From assembly GCF_018860635.1 (NCBI RefSeq), contig NZ_JAHKPT010000005.1, positions 1-56,053 of the forward strand: a DNA stretch of 56,053 nucleotides. Direction: 5' to 3'. This DNA comes from Aliiglaciecola lipolytica (GTDB taxonomy: Bacteria; Pseudomonadota; Gammaproteobacteria; Enterobacterales; Alteromonadaceae). This document shows, piece by piece, positions 43,349 through 52,785 of the stretch. The notes under the pieces are model-generated. The model was given only the letters and a program-made list of their open reading frames with translations, did no database searches and was not told the origin of the DNA. Within the stretch, counting starts at the first letter, position 1, and the number at the start of each line of letters is the position of its first letter. The position numbers and the translations under genes are program-made.

Positions 43349-43783
43349 ATGGCAAATTATGAAATCATTGTAGGCACTATGTTAGGGGCAAGCGAATATG
43401 TTGCCGATGCCTTACAAGAAACATTGGAAGCCAATGGACACAGTGCAAACATTCACTTAGAACCTAATATTGAAGAGATACCCAACGAAGGCAAATGGTT
43501 GATTTGTACCAGTACCCATGGGGCTGGTGAATTACCCGATAATATCCAAGCATTCGCCAAGCAAATTAAAAATCACTCATTAGATAATGTACAATTTTTA
43601 GTCGTTGGTTTAGGTGATAGCAGTTACGACACCTATTGTTATGGTGCGAAAACAATGCAGGAGTTATTACACAATTCCGGGGCGACACTACTATCCCCCG
43701 CTTTTCATATTGATGTACTAAACCACCCAATTCCTGAAGAAGCCGCCGTTGAATGGCTAACGTCTTACTTACAACAAAACTAA
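43349..43783 (+). CDS. mioC: Flavodoxin-like protein MioC
   Basis: A 144-residue FMN-binding flavodoxin-domain protein: phosphate-binding IIVGTMLGASEYVAD near the N-terminus, STHGAGELPDN (about 52-62) and GLGDSSYDTYCYG (about 90-102). E. coli MioC has been linked to biotin synthase activity, and its gene flanks oriC. Here it follows mnmE by 11 bp, as in Shewanella, and is followed by dnaT after 10 bp. Confidence 0.9.
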   Translation: MANYEIIVGTMLGASEYVADALQETLEANGHSANIHLEPNIEEIPNEGKWLICTSTHGAGELPDNIQAFAKQIKNHSLDNVQFLVVGLGDSSYDTYCYGAKTMQELLHNSGATLLSPAFHIDVLNHPIPEEAAVEWLTSYLQQN

Positions 43784-43793
43784 CTTACTGATT

Positions 43794-44435
43794 ATGAATT
43801 CATCGGAACAAGCCGCTCTCACACAAGAACTTAGCAATGATGCTAGAGTGCTGTATTTGCTTGGTCTACGACCTATTGCTGATGAACAAACAGGACTAAC
43901 CGCACCGTTAAATTACAAGCAGTTAATTGCGCTGTTAAATAGTAAAACCAAAGAATTTACCTTGGGAAGACAAATCAATGGGCTGATTAAAGAGCTCGTT
44001 AAACAACAACTGGTAGAAATAGAATCTGACGCCTCTTTAGACAAAAGCTTCAACCAACAACGGGTCCGTTTACCACTACTGAATATTAAACAAGACGACT
44101 ACCCTAGCCTTCATTTACAATGGAGTGGGATGACGGCAACATGGAAACCACATCAAACTGCCTTTGAAGATTTAGCTTCTTTGGTAGGGATTATTGACAA
44201 AGACTACAGCCAACATGAACTGGGTGAATTTATTGCCTATTGGATGGGTCGACCTGAACTACAATTTAGTCAATACCAATGGACCCAGAAATTTGTCTTT
44301 CAAATTAAGCAAAGACGGTTAGCAAGTGGCGTTAAAAATGTTCAGAAAGTGGGAAATCAGTGGGTTACTCCTAAAGCAGGTGTTGAAGCTGATGATAACG
44401 CTAAACAACTTGTCGCTAAGTATAGTAAGAAATAG
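43794..44435 (+). CDS. dnaT: DnaT-like primosomal protein
   Basis: A 213-residue protein. The C-terminal part (about 105-190) matches the DnaT DNA-binding domain: a W-x-P segment (TWKPHQTAFEDLASLVGI), ELGEFIAYWMGRPELQFSQYQWTQKF and LASGVKN parallel the E. coli ELASFIAYW...W-Q-K arrangement. The N-terminal half is a different, possibly winged-helix-like domain. DnaT works with PriA/PriB in replication restart and brings in the helicase-DnaC complex. dnaC follows directly, supporting the call. Confidence 0.8.
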   Translation: MNSSEQAALTQELSNDARVLYLLGLRPIADEQTGLTAPLNYKQLIALLNSKTKEFTLGRQINGLIKELVKQQLVEIESDASLDKSFNQQRVRLPLLNIKQDDYPSLHLQWSGMTATWKPHQTAFEDLASLVGIIDKDYSQHELGEFIAYWMGRPELQFSQYQWTQKFVFQIKQRRLASGVKNVQKVGNQWVTPKAGVEADDNAKQLVAKYSKK

Positions 44436-44471
44436 CACAGTAAAAAAACAACCATAAAAGAGCAAAAATAC

Positions 44472-45290
44472 GTGGACAGTATCAAACAAAAATTAGATCA
44501 ATTAGCTAAAGCTTTGGGTAAAACCAATGTTCCTGATACCTATACTGACTACAAAGAGGTGCGAGCGCAATACGAGCATTTAGCCAACGAAGACGTCAAA
44601 AAAATGCAGCAAGAAGCCAAACTAAGACGTATTCAAGAAATCCACGGTCGCTCAGATCTCAATCCAAAATGGAACTTCCAAACACTGATAGAAGATAGCG
44701 ATGACGTAATTGAAGCGGTGAGTATTGCTCAGTCATTTATTGCTGCCCACGATGATCCAATATGGCGTTCAAGCGGCTCACATATGATGATCTTTTATGG
44801 TGATTATGGCCGCGGAAAGTCGCATATTGCCGGTGCGATTGCCCACCAGCTAATCGACCAATATGAAATATCAGTATTGTATAGACAACTTTCAAGTCTG
44901 CTTGAGATGCGCTTCTTTTCATATGATTACAATGCTACAGATAACGTTGCCGAACAATTTAGAGAAATACAAAAAGAATTGTTGGATGTGGATTTATTAA
45001 TCCTGGATGAAGTATGCGTTAACGAAACCATGCTTAAAAAGAATACTCAAAGCTGGCTAGGTAACTTGCTGCGACAACGATTGGTGAATAACAAAAATTG
45101 TATATTGATTACCAATCACAATTTAGCTGAATTAGAAAATGCGTTGGGTAAATACTGCTTTGAGTCAATTAAGGAATACGATACTTACAAAGTAAAATTT
45201 TCCGGTCCTAGCCGCCGCAAAGAAATTATTCCTCAAGCCCCAGAAGCGATGAACGTTAGCAGCGGTTATCAGCCTAATCAGGTAAAATAA
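44472..45290 (+). CDS. dnaC: DnaC-like replicative helicase loader
   Basis: A 272-residue AAA+ ATPase of the DnaC/IstB type. Walker A is GDYGRGKS (110-117), Walker B LLILDEV (175-181), and a sensor-like CILITNHNL follows. N-terminal residues 1-75 are charged and helical, as in loaders that bind DnaB. No transposon genes are nearby, which argues against an IstB transposition helper; pairing with dnaT supports helicase loading. The start is GTG at 44472. The 36-bp gap to dnaT implies one transcript. Confidence 0.85.
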   Translation: MDSIKQKLDQLAKALGKTNVPDTYTDYKEVRAQYEHLANEDVKKMQQEAKLRRIQEIHGRSDLNPKWNFQTLIEDSDDVIEAVSIAQSFIAAHDDPIWRSSGSHMMIFYGDYGRGKSHIAGAIAHQLIDQYEISVLYRQLSSLLEMRFFSYDYNATDNVAEQFREIQKELLDVDLLILDEVCVNETMLKKNTQSWLGNLLRQRLVNNKNCILITNHNLAELENALGKYCFESIKEYDTYKVKFSGPSRRKEIIPQAPEAMNVSSGYQPNQVK

Positions 45291-45353
45291 ACCGCTGTTG
45301 CATAGGCTCGGTCATCAACCTCCCCTTTACCAATACTGCGCTGAGGTTCAAAT

Positions 45354-46307
45354 TTAGTCGAGGCTCAGCACTTTTTCAGCGGTGTACTCGTTGGTGATCA
45401 ATCCGTTTATCATCTTAGACCTAAGCGCGCCCAAAATAGCATCTACCTTTTCTTGACCTGCCGCTATACCAATCACAGGTTTATCAGAACTTACAGCCAA
45501 AGGCGTACTGGCAACACGATCATTTACAGCACAGTCTAATAGTTTGCCATTACGGTCAAAGACCCAACTAATGATCTCTCCAACTGCACCGTTTTTTTGC
45601 AAATCTTTCAGCTCTTCTTTAGTAATAAATCCATCTAACATCAACGGGGAATGCAAACCAAGATTTCCAATTCCTACGAAGGTAACATCCGCATTAGCGG
45701 CTAACGCTAAATTACTGGCAATATTATATTGCGAATGCAATTGTTCTTTTTCTTCTTTGCTGCGAGGTAATACAGGTAAAGGCATTGGGTAATGCTTGGC
45801 TTTAATATGTTCTGCCATACGCACTACTACATCGTAAGGAGATGCGGAACCATCTAATGTCATGTTCCCCAACAAAGCGACTATTTTGTGTTGCTCACAG
45901 TCCAATGAGGAAAGCTCATCAACACAATCGCGTAAAACCCGACCTGTCCCCATGGCAAGCACTTTGGGTTCAGCCGATTTAAGGTGCTTTTCAATTTCAT
46001 CTGCACCAGCTTGAGCGAGTCCCAAAGTTGATTCAGAATCATCGCTAGGCACCACTTCACAGGTGGTTAAACCAAAGCGATCTTTGAGTTTAACGCTCAA
46101 GTCCATGCACTTAGCAATGGGATGATCTAACCTAACCTTGATTAAGCCCTTACTGACCGACAAAGCAACCATACGTTGAGCTGATTGACGGGATACATTG
46201 AGTTTTTTAGCAATTTCGTCTTGGGTTTTACCGGCCACATAATACAACCAACCAGCTCTAGCTGCTTCATCTAGCTTACGCATTTCGGCATTCGTTAACT
46301 TAACCAC
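45354..46307 (-). CDS. SorC-family sugar-sensing transcriptional regulator
   Basis: A 317-residue regulator: N-terminal helix-turn-helix (about 20-55, KTQDEIAKKLNVSRQSAQRMV) and a SorC-type sugar-phosphate-binding domain (about 65-315, with VLAMGTGRVLRDCVDEL, DVTFVGIGNLG and PVIGIAAGQEKVDAILGAL). The closest match in type is SmoC of the Rhodobacter sorbitol/mannitol operon. The GTG at 46307 has GAGGT upstream. It is the last gene of the polyol operon and presumably controls it; a palindrome at 54362-54384 is a candidate operator. Confidence 0.88.
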   Translation of the reverse strand: MVKLTNAEMRKLDEAARAGWLYYVAGKTQDEIAKKLNVSRQSAQRMVALSVSKGLIKVRLDHPIAKCMDLSVKLKDRFGLTTCEVVPSDDSESTLGLAQAGADEIEKHLKSAEPKVLAMGTGRVLRDCVDELSSLDCEQHKIVALLGNMTLDGSASPYDVVVRMAEHIKAKHYPMPLPVLPRSKEEKEQLHSQYNIASNLALAANADVTFVGIGNLGLHSPLMLDGFITKEELKDLQKNGAVGEIISWVFDRNGKLLDCAVNDRVASTPLAVSSDKPVIGIAAGQEKVDAILGALRSKMINGLITNEYTAEKVLSLD

Positions 46308-46309
46308 TT

Positions 46310-47023
46310 TTACCTCGCTATTGGCTTGCTTGAATTGAGAGAGGGAACCAGTTCAAATAACTGCTGCCAATCAAATATTGTTGCCACATTGTTTGCTATA
46401 TCCGTTTCTAATATGCCTTTATGCTTCAGATGACTTGCGCCAGCGTACTTAATGACCTGCATATTGGCTGCTAGGGCCCCTTGAATACCAGCTTGTGAAT
46501 CTTCAATCACTAAACAATTTTCTGGCTCTACACCGACTCTAGAGGCTGCGTGCAGAAATATATCAGGGGCAGGTTTGCCATTTTTCACCTCTGAGGAGGT
46601 AAAAACCCTATCGCTAAAAAAATCGCTTAAACCGATAGTTTGCAGAGCAAATTTAACTCTTTGCGGGCTGCTACTAGTAGCAACACAACTGTTTGTTTGC
46701 AATGCTGCAAGCATATCCTTTAAACCATCGGTAGAAACCAATTCTTGTGCAAACACCTGCAACAATGCAGCTAAATAATTTTCTCGAAACTGCTCAGTTA
46801 ACGTCACAGAGTAGTCTGTTAACACCCTAGCAGTAACAGATTTAAAGCTTTGTCCGAGAAAATAAGTGTCGAAGTAACTATCAGAGATACTGACACCCAG
46901 ATCTTCAAGCATTGAAAGCAACACCCGCTTACTCAGAATTTCACTATCGATTAATACCCCATCACAATCGAAAATAACCAAATCAATTGAACAGGGTGAA
47001 AGCGAAGTTTGGGTTTGCGTCAT
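46310..47023 (-). CDS. HAD-superfamily phosphatase/phosphoglucomutase-like protein
   Basis: A 237-residue HAD subfamily IA protein with all catalytic motifs: nucleophile FDCDGVLIDSE (D at about 19), ATSSSP (motif II), K in VKNGKPAPDIF and VIEDSQAGIQGA (motif IV). It would act on a small phosphorylated sugar or polyol; the substrate cannot be deduced. It is embedded in the polyol operon (26 bp after the dehydrogenase, 2 bp before the regulator), which suggests a hexose- or hexitol-phosphate substrate. Confidence 0.85.
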   Translation of the reverse strand: MTQTQTSLSPCSIDLVIFDCDGVLIDSEILSKRVLLSMLEDLGVSISDSYFDTYFLGQSFKSVTARVLTDYSVTLTEQFRENYLAALLQVFAQELVSTDGLKDMLAALQTNSCVATSSSPQRVKFALQTIGLSDFFSDRVFTSSEVKNGKPAPDIFLHAASRVGVEPENCLVIEDSQAGIQGALAANMQVIKYAGASHLKHKGILETDIANNVATIFDWQQLFELVPSLNSSKPIAR

Positions 47024-47049
47024 GATAGTGTCACCAGTTAAGAAAATTA

Positions 47050-48513
47050 CTACAAGTAGTGTTTTAAGGTATTAGAAGTACCGACATCCCAGAGCATGTT
47101 CAACCAATTTGAAAAATCTCGAATAAAGGTATCTTGGCTCCCAAGTGTCCCAAATATATCATGCATTTGCAAAAATATAGATGGATTATCCTTAGCTAAT
47201 ATTGCTTGGTTTATCAGTCTATTAGCTTGTTGATCCTGAATCGTTATAGGGCTATCTGGATCTCCTCCTTGTGCACATAAACGACACCATAATGCAATCA
47301 CTAATGCTAACCCCTTACAGTCATTTCCTTGACTTAAGTTGGCTTGAATAATGGGTAAAATAAATTTTGGTAATCGATTGGAAGCGTCCTGACACAATCT
47401 AGGAACCGTATCCTTTACCTCTGGATTCGAAAAGCGCGATTCGATGAGTGAAAAATACTGATTAAAATCGACTCCAGGTACTGGGTTTAGCGTAGGAATG
47501 ATTTCTTCACTCACTAATTTTTTAAGGTATTGTCCAATCAACGGGTTTGCCATCACTTGATGCACAAAATTAATACCTAAAAGAGCTGCAGGGTAAGCAA
47601 TGGCGGCGTGACCACCATTGAGGATTCGCAATTTCATTAATTCGAAAGGTTCGACATTCTCAACAAACTCGACCCCTACCTTTTCCAATGGCGGACGACC
47701 ATTCACAAAGTCATCTTCCATTACCCACTGACGGAAAGGTTCGCAAAATACCGGCGCATTATCAGTGATTCCAAACAAATCTGTCAGTTTTTCCCGTTCC
47801 AAATTAGACGTAGCCGGAGTAATGCAATCTACCATTGAGTTGGGAAATGAAACCTTATCAGCAATCCAATCTGCCAATCCTTGATCGATTTCACAGGCCA
47901 TTTGCGAAATTACACGTTTAGTAACCAAACCATTGTGAGGAATGTTGTCACATGACATAACAGTAAATGGTGCAATATGATTATCACGGCGATGTTGTAG
48001 CGCCTTAATGATTATGCCAAACACCGTTTTGGGTTCACTGAAGTTGGTTATATCCTGCTGAATTTCAGGGTCACTGAGATTAAATCCACCAGTTTTGTCA
48101 TCCATGAAATAACCGCCTTCAGTAATCGTTAACGACACTATGCGTATTTCACTGTGACTCAAGGCTTGGATTACGCTGTCGGCATCATTTTCAATAAAAT
48201 CTATCATTGATGCACAAACTTGCGCAGTTAATCCTTTACTATCTAATTCAACAACGGTCGTTAACCAATCTTGCTGTTGAAGTTTATCGCGCATCACCGC
48301 ATCGAAAGACTTAGTACCAGCACCTCGAATAGCCCAATCTAAGGCTTCGCCAGAATTGAACAGCTGGTGTAAATACATAGCTTGATGTGCACGATGAAAA
48401 TTACCCACTCCGATATGTACAATCCCTGCTGACAACGAATCCCTGGAATAGTTGGGTTTACCTATATTATTTGGTAATGCTTCAAGTGATTGATAGCACA
48501 GTTGAATTGCCAT
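47050..48513 (-). CDS. mtlD: Mannitol 2-dehydrogenase-type polyol dehydrogenase
   Basis: A 487-residue long-chain NAD-dependent mannitol dehydrogenase that oxidises mannitol (or arabinitol/sorbitol) to the ketose. It parallels Pseudomonas fluorescens MtlD: HIGVGNFHRAHQAMY (nucleotide fold), VSLTITEGGYFMD, FTVMSCDNIPHNG, VCEPF-type block, and FELMKLRILNGGHAAIAY with the catalytic lysine and the NxxH motif, ending TSNTLKHYL. It lies directly after the ABC importer ATPase. Exact substrate is inferred. Confidence 0.92.
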   Translation of the reverse strand: MAIQLCYQSLEALPNNIGKPNYSRDSLSAGIVHIGVGNFHRAHQAMYLHQLFNSGEALDWAIRGAGTKSFDAVMRDKLQQQDWLTTVVELDSKGLTAQVCASMIDFIENDADSVIQALSHSEIRIVSLTITEGGYFMDDKTGGFNLSDPEIQQDITNFSEPKTVFGIIIKALQHRRDNHIAPFTVMSCDNIPHNGLVTKRVISQMACEIDQGLADWIADKVSFPNSMVDCITPATSNLEREKLTDLFGITDNAPVFCEPFRQWVMEDDFVNGRPPLEKVGVEFVENVEPFELMKLRILNGGHAAIAYPAALLGINFVHQVMANPLIGQYLKKLVSEEIIPTLNPVPGVDFNQYFSLIESRFSNPEVKDTVPRLCQDASNRLPKFILPIIQANLSQGNDCKGLALVIALWCRLCAQGGDPDSPITIQDQQANRLINQAILAKDNPSIFLQMHDIFGTLGSQDTFIRDFSNWLNMLWDVGTSNTLKHYL

Positions 48514-48575
48514 AAAAATTTACTCATTAAAATGCGAGCTTAGGAGCGGACTTTGGCGCCTAAGCTCACTAAAGA

Positions 48576-49613
48576 TTATTTAGCGATTACTGCATTATCG
48601 CCCCAAGACAAGGACGCTAAGGTCACACCGTCTTTATCAAAATGCATGATTTTATTTTGTGACGCGGTGAGATTGACAAGATCACCATATTTTAATGGAC
48701 AATCTCCATCATCTTTAATGGTCAATGTACCAACGCCGTCAACGTGAACATGCAGGAAAGTCTCTGAACCGAGGTGTTCAATAACCCCTACTTTTCCGCT
48801 CCATAAACCTTGTTCTTGAGTTACTTTCAAATGCTCTGGACGAACACCTATGCTTCTAGTTGGATCACCCTCAACAGGTTTTACATCAATGAAGTTCATT
48901 TTTGGTGAGCCGATGAAGCCCGCAACAAAACGGTTCACTGGATTTTGATATAACTCCATAGGCGTACCCACTTGCTCAATTACACCGCCATTAAATACCG
49001 CGATACGGTCAGCCATTGTCATCGCCTCAACCTGATCATGGGTTACATAGATCATTGTTGTTGCTAAGCTCTTGTGTAATTCAGAAATCTCAAGACGCAT
49101 GTTAACTCTTAAAGATGCATCTAAGTTTGATAAAGGTTCATCGAACAAGAACGCCGAAGGCTGACGCACAATAGCGCGACCAATGGCCACACGTTGGCGT
49201 TGACCACCTGACAGTTGCCCTGGCTTACGGTCTAGGTAATCCCCTAAATTAAGAATCTTTGCTGCTGACGCGATTTTTTCTTCGATTTCAGCAGGATCTA
49301 CTTTTGCTCGTTTTAATGGAAAGGCAATGTTGTTACGAACCGACATATGCGGATACAACGCATATGATTGAAACACCATCGCTAAACCGCGTTTTGCTGG
49401 TGGTGTTTTGGTCGCGTCTTTTCCATCTATTTCAATATTACCACTGGTGGTATCTTCTAAGCCTGCAATCATCCGTAATAACGTTGATTTACCACAACCA
49501 GATGGACCAACGAACACAATGAATTCACCGTCTTTAATTTCTAAGTCTAACGGCTTGATTACATTTACATCGCCGAAGCTTTTTGTTACTTGTTTTAAGG
49601 TAATGCTGCCCAT
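48576..49613 (-). CDS. mtlK: Polyol/sugar ABC importer ATPase (MalK/MtlK type)
   Basis: A 345-residue ATPase of the CUT1 (MalK/UgpC) group. It has Walker [10 protein letters not shown] (about 36-44), Q-loop, signature [14 protein letters not shown], Walker [14 protein letters not shown], and switch histidine YVTHDQ, followed by a C-terminal TOBE/OB regulatory domain (about 240-345, with [10 protein letters not shown]). It energises the two permeases encoded upstream. Confidence 0.92.
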   Translation of the reverse strand: MGSITLKQVTKSFGDVNVIKPLDLEIKDGEFIVFVGPSGCGKSTLLRMIAGLEDTTSGNIEIDGKDATKTPPAKRGLAMVFQSYALYPHMSVRNNIAFPLKRAKVDPAEIEEKIASAAKILNLGDYLDRKPGQLSGGQRQRVAIGRAIVRQPSAFLFDEPLSNLDASLRVNMRLEISELHKSLATTMIYVTHDQVEAMTMADRIAVFNGGVIEQVGTPMELYQNPVNRFVAGFIGSPKMNFIDVKPVEGDPTRSIGVRPEHLKVTQEQGLWSGKVGVIEHLGSETFLHVHVDGVGTLTIKDDGDCPLKYGDLVNLTASQNKIMHFDKDGVTLASLSWGDNAVIAK

Positions 49614-49624
49614 TTCTAAATCTC

Positions 49625-50455
49625 CTATTTAACCGCGCCGAAACTCAATCCGCGCACTAATTGTTTCTGACTAAACCAACCCAATATGAGAATGGGTACA
49701 ATGGCCATCGCTGATGCAGCTGATAACTTGGCGTAAAATAATCCTTCTGGACTAGAATAACTGGCTATAAAAGCAGTCAAAGGTGCAGCATTGGCGGCTG
49801 TTAATATGAGCGTCCAAAACGCCTCATTCCAGGCTAAAATAACGTTGAGTAATAATGTTGATGCAATACCAGGTAACGCGATAGGCAAGAGCACATGAAA
49901 TATTTCTTCAAAAATTCCAGCACCATCCATACGCGAAGCTTCAAGGATCTCGTTTGGAATTTCTCTAAAATAGGTGTAGAGCATCCATACCATGATAGGC
50001 AAATTGATTAATGTCATCACAATCACCAAACCCAGTTTAGTATCGAGCAATGCAAAATCCCGGAACAACAAATAAATAGGAATTAAGACACCCACTGGCG
50101 GTAACATCTTGGTTGATAACATCCACATTAATAGGTTTTTAGTTCGCTTATTTTGCACAAACGCCATTGACCAAGCTGCAGGGATAGCGATTAACAATCC
50201 CAACAAACTAGACCCCACAGAAATCACCACAGAATTCCAGAAATGGTCAAAGTAAGGCGAACGTTCTAATACGTCAGAATAGTTCTCGAGCGTCCAATCA
50301 AACATAAACAAACTTGGACTGGCTGAAATCGCTTCTGCTTCAGTTTTAAAGCTGGTGATTAATGTCCATAAAATCGGAAAAAATATCATTCCACTTATGG
50401 TCCAGGCTAAAACGGTATAAATTACTTTTGATTTATTACTACTATTAATAGCCAT
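49625..50455 (-). CDS. Polyol/sugar ABC importer permease (second subunit, MalG/MtlG type)
   Basis: A 276-residue permease with six predicted membrane helices. The cytoplasmic coupling loop [28 protein letters not shown] carries the EAA motif that docks on the ATPase. Its order after the other permease corresponds to mtlG of Pseudomonas. The gene is 11 bp from the ATPase gene. Confidence 0.9.
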   Translation of the reverse strand: MAINSSNKSKVIYTVLAWTISGMIFFPILWTLITSFKTEAEAISASPSLFMFDWTLENYSDVLERSPYFDHFWNSVVISVGSSLLGLLIAIPAAWSMAFVQNKRTKNLLMWMLSTKMLPPVGVLIPIYLLFRDFALLDTKLGLVIVMTLINLPIMVWMLYTYFREIPNEILEASRMDGAGIFEEIFHVLLPIALPGIASTLLLNVILAWNEAFWTLILTAANAAPLTAFIASYSSPEGLFYAKLSAASAMAIVPILILGWFSQKQLVRGLSFGAVK

Positions 50456-50458
50456 TGT

Positions 50459-51331
50459 TTAGTCCTCCAAGTTTTTGCCGATTAGGCGCATTAGAAAAAT
50501 AGCGACTATATTGGCGATAATAACGGCAACAATACCTCCCGCGGAGCCTCCTCCAACGTCAAATTGAAGCAATGATTGGGTATAAATCAAATAGGTAATA
50601 TTGGTTGAGGCATATCCTGGTCCACCGCTGGTGGTCACCAATATTTCAGCGAATATTGACAGTAAAAATATGGTTTCTATCAAAATAACGGCTGTTATTG
50701 CCCGTGATAAATGCGGTAAAACAATGTAATAAAATTTACTGAAAGGACCCGCACCGTCTAAATCAGCCGCTTCCAACTGCTCACGATCTAAAGACTGAAT
50801 AGCCGTCAACAAAATGAGGGCTGCGAAGGGTAACCACTGCCAAGAAACGATGAGAATAATTGACAGCAAAGGAATTTGCGCAAAAAAATCAACAGGCGCT
50901 ACGCCTATCCAATTTGCAAAGTGAGCGAATAATCCGTTCACCGGATTCATAAACATATTTTTCCAGACTAATGCGGAAACGGTAGGCATTACGAAAAACG
51001 GTGCTAAAACCATTATACGTACATAGTTGCGACCCCAAATTGCTTGGTCCAACAATATGGCTAAGCCAATTCCGCCACAGATGGTAATCAACAACACACC
51101 GCCGACTAACCAAAGAGTATTAAAAAACGATTCTATAAATGCTGGATCTGTTAGAAAAAATTCGTAATTAAGGAAACCAATAAATTCATTGTTTCCTGGA
51201 ATAAGAAGATTGTAATCCAAAAACGAGAAATACAATGTCATGCACAGCGGCACTATCATCCACGCCAACAACAATATGACTGATGGAAATAACATTATTC
51301 TAGCCAAAGTACGAGATTGTGTTGTTGCCAT
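50459..51331 (-). CDS. Polyol/sugar ABC importer permease (first subunit, MalF/MtlF type)
   Basis: A 290-residue permease with six predicted membrane helices and the EAA-type loop REQLEAADLDGAGPFSKFYYIVLPHL. It pairs with the following permease (3 bp apart) to form the channel. Its position after the binding protein is the mtlEFGK order. Confidence 0.9.
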   Translation of the reverse strand: MATTQSRTLARIMLFPSVILLLAWMIVPLCMTLYFSFLDYNLLIPGNNEFIGFLNYEFFLTDPAFIESFFNTLWLVGGVLLITICGGIGLAILLDQAIWGRNYVRIMVLAPFFVMPTVSALVWKNMFMNPVNGLFAHFANWIGVAPVDFFAQIPLLSIILIVSWQWLPFAALILLTAIQSLDREQLEAADLDGAGPFSKFYYIVLPHLSRAITAVILIETIFLLSIFAEILVTTSGGPGYASTNITYLIYTQSLLQFDVGGGSAGGIVAVIIANIVAIFLMRLIGKNLED

Positions 51332-51359
51332 AACCTAGACCTCTTACAAGTGAAAGTAT

Positions 51360-51382
51360 GGGTAAGTGTAGTTCACTTACCC
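51360..51382 (-). other. Hairpin between binding-protein and permease genes
   Basis: A perfect 9-bp stem (GGGTAAGTG/CACTTACCC, 5-base loop) lies between the binding-protein stop and the first permease, with no T-run. In maltose-type operons such stem-loops keep the binding-protein mRNA more abundant than the downstream part; the same is likely here. Confidence 0.6.
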
Positions 51383-51398
51383 GCAAAACTAAGTAAAA

Positions 51399-52706
51399 CT
51401 ACTTAGGGTAACGCGCCTTGCGCATTGCACGTTCAACCAAACGTTGTGAACTTGCTAACGCTTGCTTTACCGTCATTTGGCCAGTCAGTGCTGCCGCAAA
51501 TTGTTGTCCTACAGCAGTGCCAATACCTTGAAATTCAGGAATAGCAACAAATTGCACGCCTACGTAAGGAACAGGATCAACCGTCGGATTTACAGGATCT
51601 GCAGATTGAATTGAATCTAACGTAATTTGTGCAAAAGGAGCTTCACTCATGTATTGAGGATTGTTGTACAAAGAAGCACGAGTACCAGGAGGAACTTTCG
51701 CCCAACCTTTTTTCTCAGCAACTAACGCCGAATATTGTTTAGACGTTGCCCAACTAATAAACTTCATTGCTGCATCAGATTTTTTACTGCTTGAAGGGAT
51801 TGCTAAAGTCCAAGCCCATAACCAATTTCCACGTTTGCCTAAGCCCATATCAGGAGCAAGAGCAAAACCAACTTTATCGGCTACTTCAGAATCAGTTTTG
51901 TTGGTAACAAAAGCGCCAGCAACAGTGGCATCGATCCAAATTCCACATTTCCCAGTTTGAAATAAAGCTAAGTTTTCGTTAAATCCATTAGCTGATGATC
52001 CTGGAGGACCAGACTCATTCATCACATCCACATAATATTGCAAGGTGTCGTGCCAAGCCTGAGTATTAAACTGTGGTTTCCAATTTTCATCGAACCAACG
52101 AGCGCCGAATGAGTTGGACATAGCTGTAATCAAAGCAATGTTCTCACCCCAACCTGCTTTACCGCGTAAACAAAGACCATATACGCCCGCTTCTTTATCC
52201 GTCATCGCCTTTGCAGCTTTGCGAATAAATTCCCAAGTGGGCTTTTTAGGCATCTCAAGACCGGCCTTTTTGATTAGATCAGTTCGGTACATCACCATTG
52301 AACTTTCGCCATAAAAAGGCGCAGCAAATAATTTATCGTCTACCGATAAACCACTTCTGATAGCGGGTAAAAGATCTTCAATATCGTAATCATCACCAAG
52401 GTTATCTAACTCTTTAAGCCAACCTTGATTTCCCCAAATTGGTACTTCATAAGTACCAATAGTCATCACGTCATATTGACCACCACTTGTGGCTACATCT
52501 GTTGTCACGCGTTGGCGAAGAATATTCTCTTCTAAGGTGACCCACTTTAGGTTGATACCTGGATTTTTACTTTCGAAATCGCTACTAAGCTCTTTCATCG
52601 TAATCATGTCACCGTTATTAACAGTAGCAATGGTGATAGTTTCAGCACTTACCACTGTGCTCAGTGTCATACAGACGGAAGCTAATATAGATAATTTTTT
52701 TAACAT
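51399..52706 (-). CDS. Polyol/sugar ABC importer periplasmic binding protein
   Basis: A 435-residue family 1 extracellular solute-binding protein: signal peptide (1-21, cleavage VSA-ETITI), then a two-lobed binding fold (ATVNNGDMITMKELSSDFESKNPGI; PFYGESSMVMYRTDLIKKAGL; LFQTGKCGIWIDATVAG). It is the mtlE-type subunit. The context (dehydrogenase, regulator) indicates mannitol or a similar hexitol; the specificity is not shown by sequence. Confidence 0.9.
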   Translation of the reverse strand: MLKKLSILASVCMTLSTVVSAETITIATVNNGDMITMKELSSDFESKNPGINLKWVTLEENILRQRVTTDVATSGGQYDVMTIGTYEVPIWGNQGWLKELDNLGDDYDIEDLLPAIRSGLSVDDKLFAAPFYGESSMVMYRTDLIKKAGLEMPKKPTWEFIRKAAKAMTDKEAGVYGLCLRGKAGWGENIALITAMSNSFGARWFDENWKPQFNTQAWHDTLQYYVDVMNESGPPGSSANGFNENLALFQTGKCGIWIDATVAGAFVTNKTDSEVADKVGFALAPDMGLGKRGNWLWAWTLAIPSSSKKSDAAMKFISWATSKQYSALVAEKKGWAKVPPGTRASLYNNPQYMSEAPFAQITLDSIQSADPVNPTVDPVPYVGVQFVAIPEFQGIGTAVGQQFAAALTGQMTVKQALASSQRLVERAMRKARYPK

Positions 52707-52738
52707 CGGGTGTACCCCTTATTTTCAAACATTTTTGC

Positions 52739-52761
52739 CCCATTTAACTAGGCTAAATGGG
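52739..52761. other. Hairpin between porin and binding-protein genes
   Basis: Arms CCCATTTA and TAAATGGG around a 7-base loop lie 33 bp upstream of the binding-protein start codon. The T-run is on the plus side only, so on the porin mRNA (minus strand) it is more likely a processing or stability element than a terminator. Confidence 0.5.
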
Positions 52762-52785
52762 ACGTTTTTATTTTCGCTAGATAAC

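Noticed and set aside
44472-45290. IstB transposition helper instead of DnaC
   Set aside because: The AAA+ core is shared by both families, but there is no IstA or IS end nearby and the gene is coupled to a dnaT-like gene.
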